Below, one piece after another: positions 62,240 to 64,000 of a DNA stretch of 64,000 nucleotides. The DNA lies in assembly GCA_963969345.1 (NCBI GenBank), contig OZ017770.1:7325246-7389245 (forward strand), read 5' to 3'. A program made the position numbers and the translations under genes. The notes under the pieces are model-generated. The model was not told where the DNA came from. It ran no database searches and saw only the letters and a program-made list of their open reading frames with translations. Source of the DNA: Turbatrix aceti. Lineage: Eukaryota; Nematoda; Chromadorea; Rhabditida; Panagrolaimidae. How positions within the stretch are numbered: position 1 is the first letter of the stretch; each line of letters begins with the position of its first letter.

Positions 62240-62871
62240 CTCGGTACCCGTCAGCCTATTTATCGTGACCTTATTTTTTTGCGTGCAATCTTACCGTGAT
62301 CGTTTTTTTGTATGGAATTCAAGATAAAAATCTGTGTAATCTCTTGCGAAAATCAAGGCCAAATCCAGGCAATCGGGCATTTTGATCACCATGCGTGACT
62401 TGCATTTGTATTTGTAAGCATGTGGGGCTGCTTTGTTTCAGACAAAAATGCCTCACACAGCAAAGAAAAAATAAACAAAATTAAATCAAAAACTTATCAT
62501 GAAGATTGAGCGTGCCAGAAACAAAGTATAAATAAAAGCCGGCCTAGTAGTACCCATTTTGGTCTAAAAGCCTGAACTGCGCTTTCCGGCCAGCTGCATG
62601 TCCCGGCTTCTTTTCCACCCTTTTCGATTGTTCATCCCCTTTTCTGGAAGGCGCTTGCCTCAAGCCCATTTTGCCGGGTCGTTTTGGTGCTCCAATTTTG
62701 TGAAGCAGCCGAAACAACCATCGAGAAAGAGGAACAAAACAGCTCCGCCCTTGACGGCTTCTCACGTCTCACTATATTTAGAGCGAACTGCCACTACTGC
62801 TCTTCAACACAAAAAAGATTACCTCCGAGGTTGCTTTCCTGAAACAACTAACTTGTGGGTAAACGATTGTG
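62240..62871. other. 3' spacer and promoter of the last gene
   Basis: Contains the polyadenylation signal of the preceding gene (62470-62475) and a TATAAATA at 62527-62534. The latter is too far from the next ATG (338 bases) unless a long 5' leader is present. Confidence 0.4.
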
Positions 62872-63786
62872 ATGGCTGACTCCGAGACCGCTGCACCAGT
62901 GACTCCTGCACCCGCCGCTCCCGGCACCCAGCTGACTGCCAACGGCACTGCTAGCGCTCCCAAACCGCGCCAGCGTACGGCTTCACCGGTAGGTCTTGTC
63001 TATTATTGAACAAATGTATAACAACACCGAAGCGAAATGTGTGCTCCCTGTGGCGTAGCTGAATGCCGGGATTCCGGTCTTGCTTGCACGCCATCACTGT
63101 GTTCGAATAGGCTTTAACTCTTGTTGAAAAAGCAATTTAAGCGTTCCGGTCTATATTTCTTATTTTTTCGAACTGTCGGCGCATACGCCATTACCCATGA
63201 TATAGGCCAAAATGTCGGATAATGACAAGGATACTAGTATTGAGGCTGAAAACACGGCTCTCAAAAGGGTACGTTGCTTTCTTCCGGATTTTTTCGTTAC
63301 TTTGCACACACATTGTCTGCGAGCGTAAAGCTCAAGTAATGTCCCATGGGTGTTCATCGACCGTTTCAAAGCGTTCCTTTGCCCATTCGTCACAAACCTA
63401 TCAAAATGACAACAAATTTTGACATGAGTAGCATCAAGTTGGCGGAACAAAAAAAAACACCCGTCGGGGTCTGTCTGATCAGCTAAACTTTGACGGGTCA
63501 TTTTCAGCGTCACTGCGGTCCCAACCTTGACACGAAGGAGCGCCTCTTCGGAGGGCCTGCCACCCCAAAGCGCCCCCAGAAAAACACGGCTACGTTTAAG
63601 AGCAACATTTTCAACAATAATACGCCACCCCAGTCGCCTGCGAAGTCGGCTAAGAAGCAAATTCCGGTTATCGGTCAGTTTTGAATTTCTTTCAATTTAC
63701 AGGGTCTTAATAAATTATGGACCCCGTTTTCAGAACGAAATCCAATCACTGGAGAAGTCAAGGTTCCGCCGCGTGTCACTGTTTGA
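62872..63786 (+). CDS. Small basic disordered protein (Jupiter/HN1-like candidate)
   Basis: Exons 62872-62988, 63206-63268, 63508-63673 and 63734-63786 sum to 399 bases, giving 132 residues. The N terminus is Ala/Pro/Thr-rich (ETAAPVTPAPAAPG). The rest is basic, with Ser-Pro and Thr-Pro sites (TPPQSPAKSAKK) and a short ERLFGGPATPKRP motif, ending NPITGEVKVPPRVTV. No folded domain is apparent. FKSNIF and RLFGG recall the microtubule-associated Jupiter/HN1 proteins, but I hold that only as a suggestion. The second exon begins AKMSDNDKD just after a splice acceptor, so it could be an alternative start. AATAAA at 63903-63908. Confidence 0.68.
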
Positions 63787-64000
63787 ACGGAAAACAACAA
63801 CATCTTATCGAAAAAGACAACAAGTAATTCTGGCAAAAATTGGAAATGTGATAATAAGCTTAGACTTTCTTTCTTGCCCTATGTTGCTTTCATTTATGCG
63901 GTAATAAACTCATGTCCAGAAATGTTTAAGACAATTCGTTAATTGATTTATGGTTTTCTTTATTGCAAACGGCGTGGTTGGTCATGACAGTGGCTCACCA
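63787..64000. other. Right edge: 3' signals of two convergent genes
   Basis: Plus-strand AATAAA at 63903-63908 ends the preceding gene. Reverse-strand TTTATT at 63959-63964 suggests a minus-strand gene whose 3' end lies just inside or beyond the right edge. No coding region is visible here. Confidence 0.4.

Noticed and set aside
63043..63110. Possible tRNA-like segment in the first intron of the last gene
   Set aside because: No acceptor stem pairing and no standard T-loop (GTTCGA) at the right spacing.

Overview
This is eukaryotic genomic DNA, from a small-genome ecdysozoan animal and most probably a nematode. Nearly all genes are split by short introns (about 45-100 bases) with GT donors and T-rich TTTTCAG or TTTTTAG acceptors. 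Two gene families resemble ones I know mainly from nematodes: a MIG-18-like repeat protein and a secreted TSP1-like protein ending in a cysteine-rich domain. A tardigrade or another ecdysozoan is not excluded. I saw no rRNA, tRNA, CRISPR array or bacterial operon.

Layout. 1-4372 (+): 3' part of a four-LIM Zasp/ALP muscle Z-disc protein, convergent with a 3-ketodihydrosphingosine reductase (4468-5561, -). 5785-6540 (-): orphan basic protein. 7958-9967 (+): otopetrin-like proton channel. 10410-12472 (-): SLC5 sodium-coupled transporter. 13617-16702 (-): cytosolic aconitase/IRP1. 16703-23580: long T-rich stretch with no recognised gene. 23581-25354 (+): GPI-anchored immunoglobulin-superfamily protein. 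25823-26497: repeat block with imperfect terminal inverted repeats. 26821-28503 (-): class B (secretin-type) GPCR. 29246-29648 (-): small lustrin-cysteine protein. 30197-31406 (-): ATAD1/Msp1, head to head with 31884-38692 (+): a PDZ-GEF Rap exchange factor of 1474 residues. 39341-40007 (+): isochorismatase-domain protein. 40591-42837 (-): quiescin sulfhydryl oxidase. 46337-46823 (-): second small lustrin-cysteine-type protein. 47595-51952 (-): GABA-B receptor subunit 2, with a complete Ly6-like gene (48377-48980, +) inside one of its introns. 53042-55059 (+): SLC22 transporter. 56971-58548 (+): dual-oxidase maturation factor. 58949-60162 (+): MIG-18-like repeat protein. 61024-62239 (+): TSP1-like secreted protein. 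62872-63786 (+): small basic disordered protein.

The genes do not form an operon. Two local themes stand out. One is oxidative and extracellular-matrix biology between 56.9 and 62.3 kb (oxidase maturation factor plus two secreted matrix-type proteins), with a disulfide-forming QSOX further upstream. The other is membrane signalling and transport (GABA-B, class B GPCR, PDZ-GEF, SLC5, SLC22, otopetrin).

The observations most worth follow-up are: the Ly6-like gene nested in the GABA-B intron, with a 15-base antisense coding overlap; the inverted-repeat-bounded 41-bp repeat element; splice-acceptor motifs 2-24 bases before the start codon of eight genes (possible spliced-leader sites); and the 6.9-kb T-skewed stretch upstream of the immunoglobulin gene.

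Exon boundaries were read by eye from splice sites and reading-frame continuity. For the SLC5, PDZ-GEF, otopetrin, Ly6-like, both lustrin-type and 3'-most genes the exon lengths sum to an exact open frame. Other gene models are less precise at exon edges.
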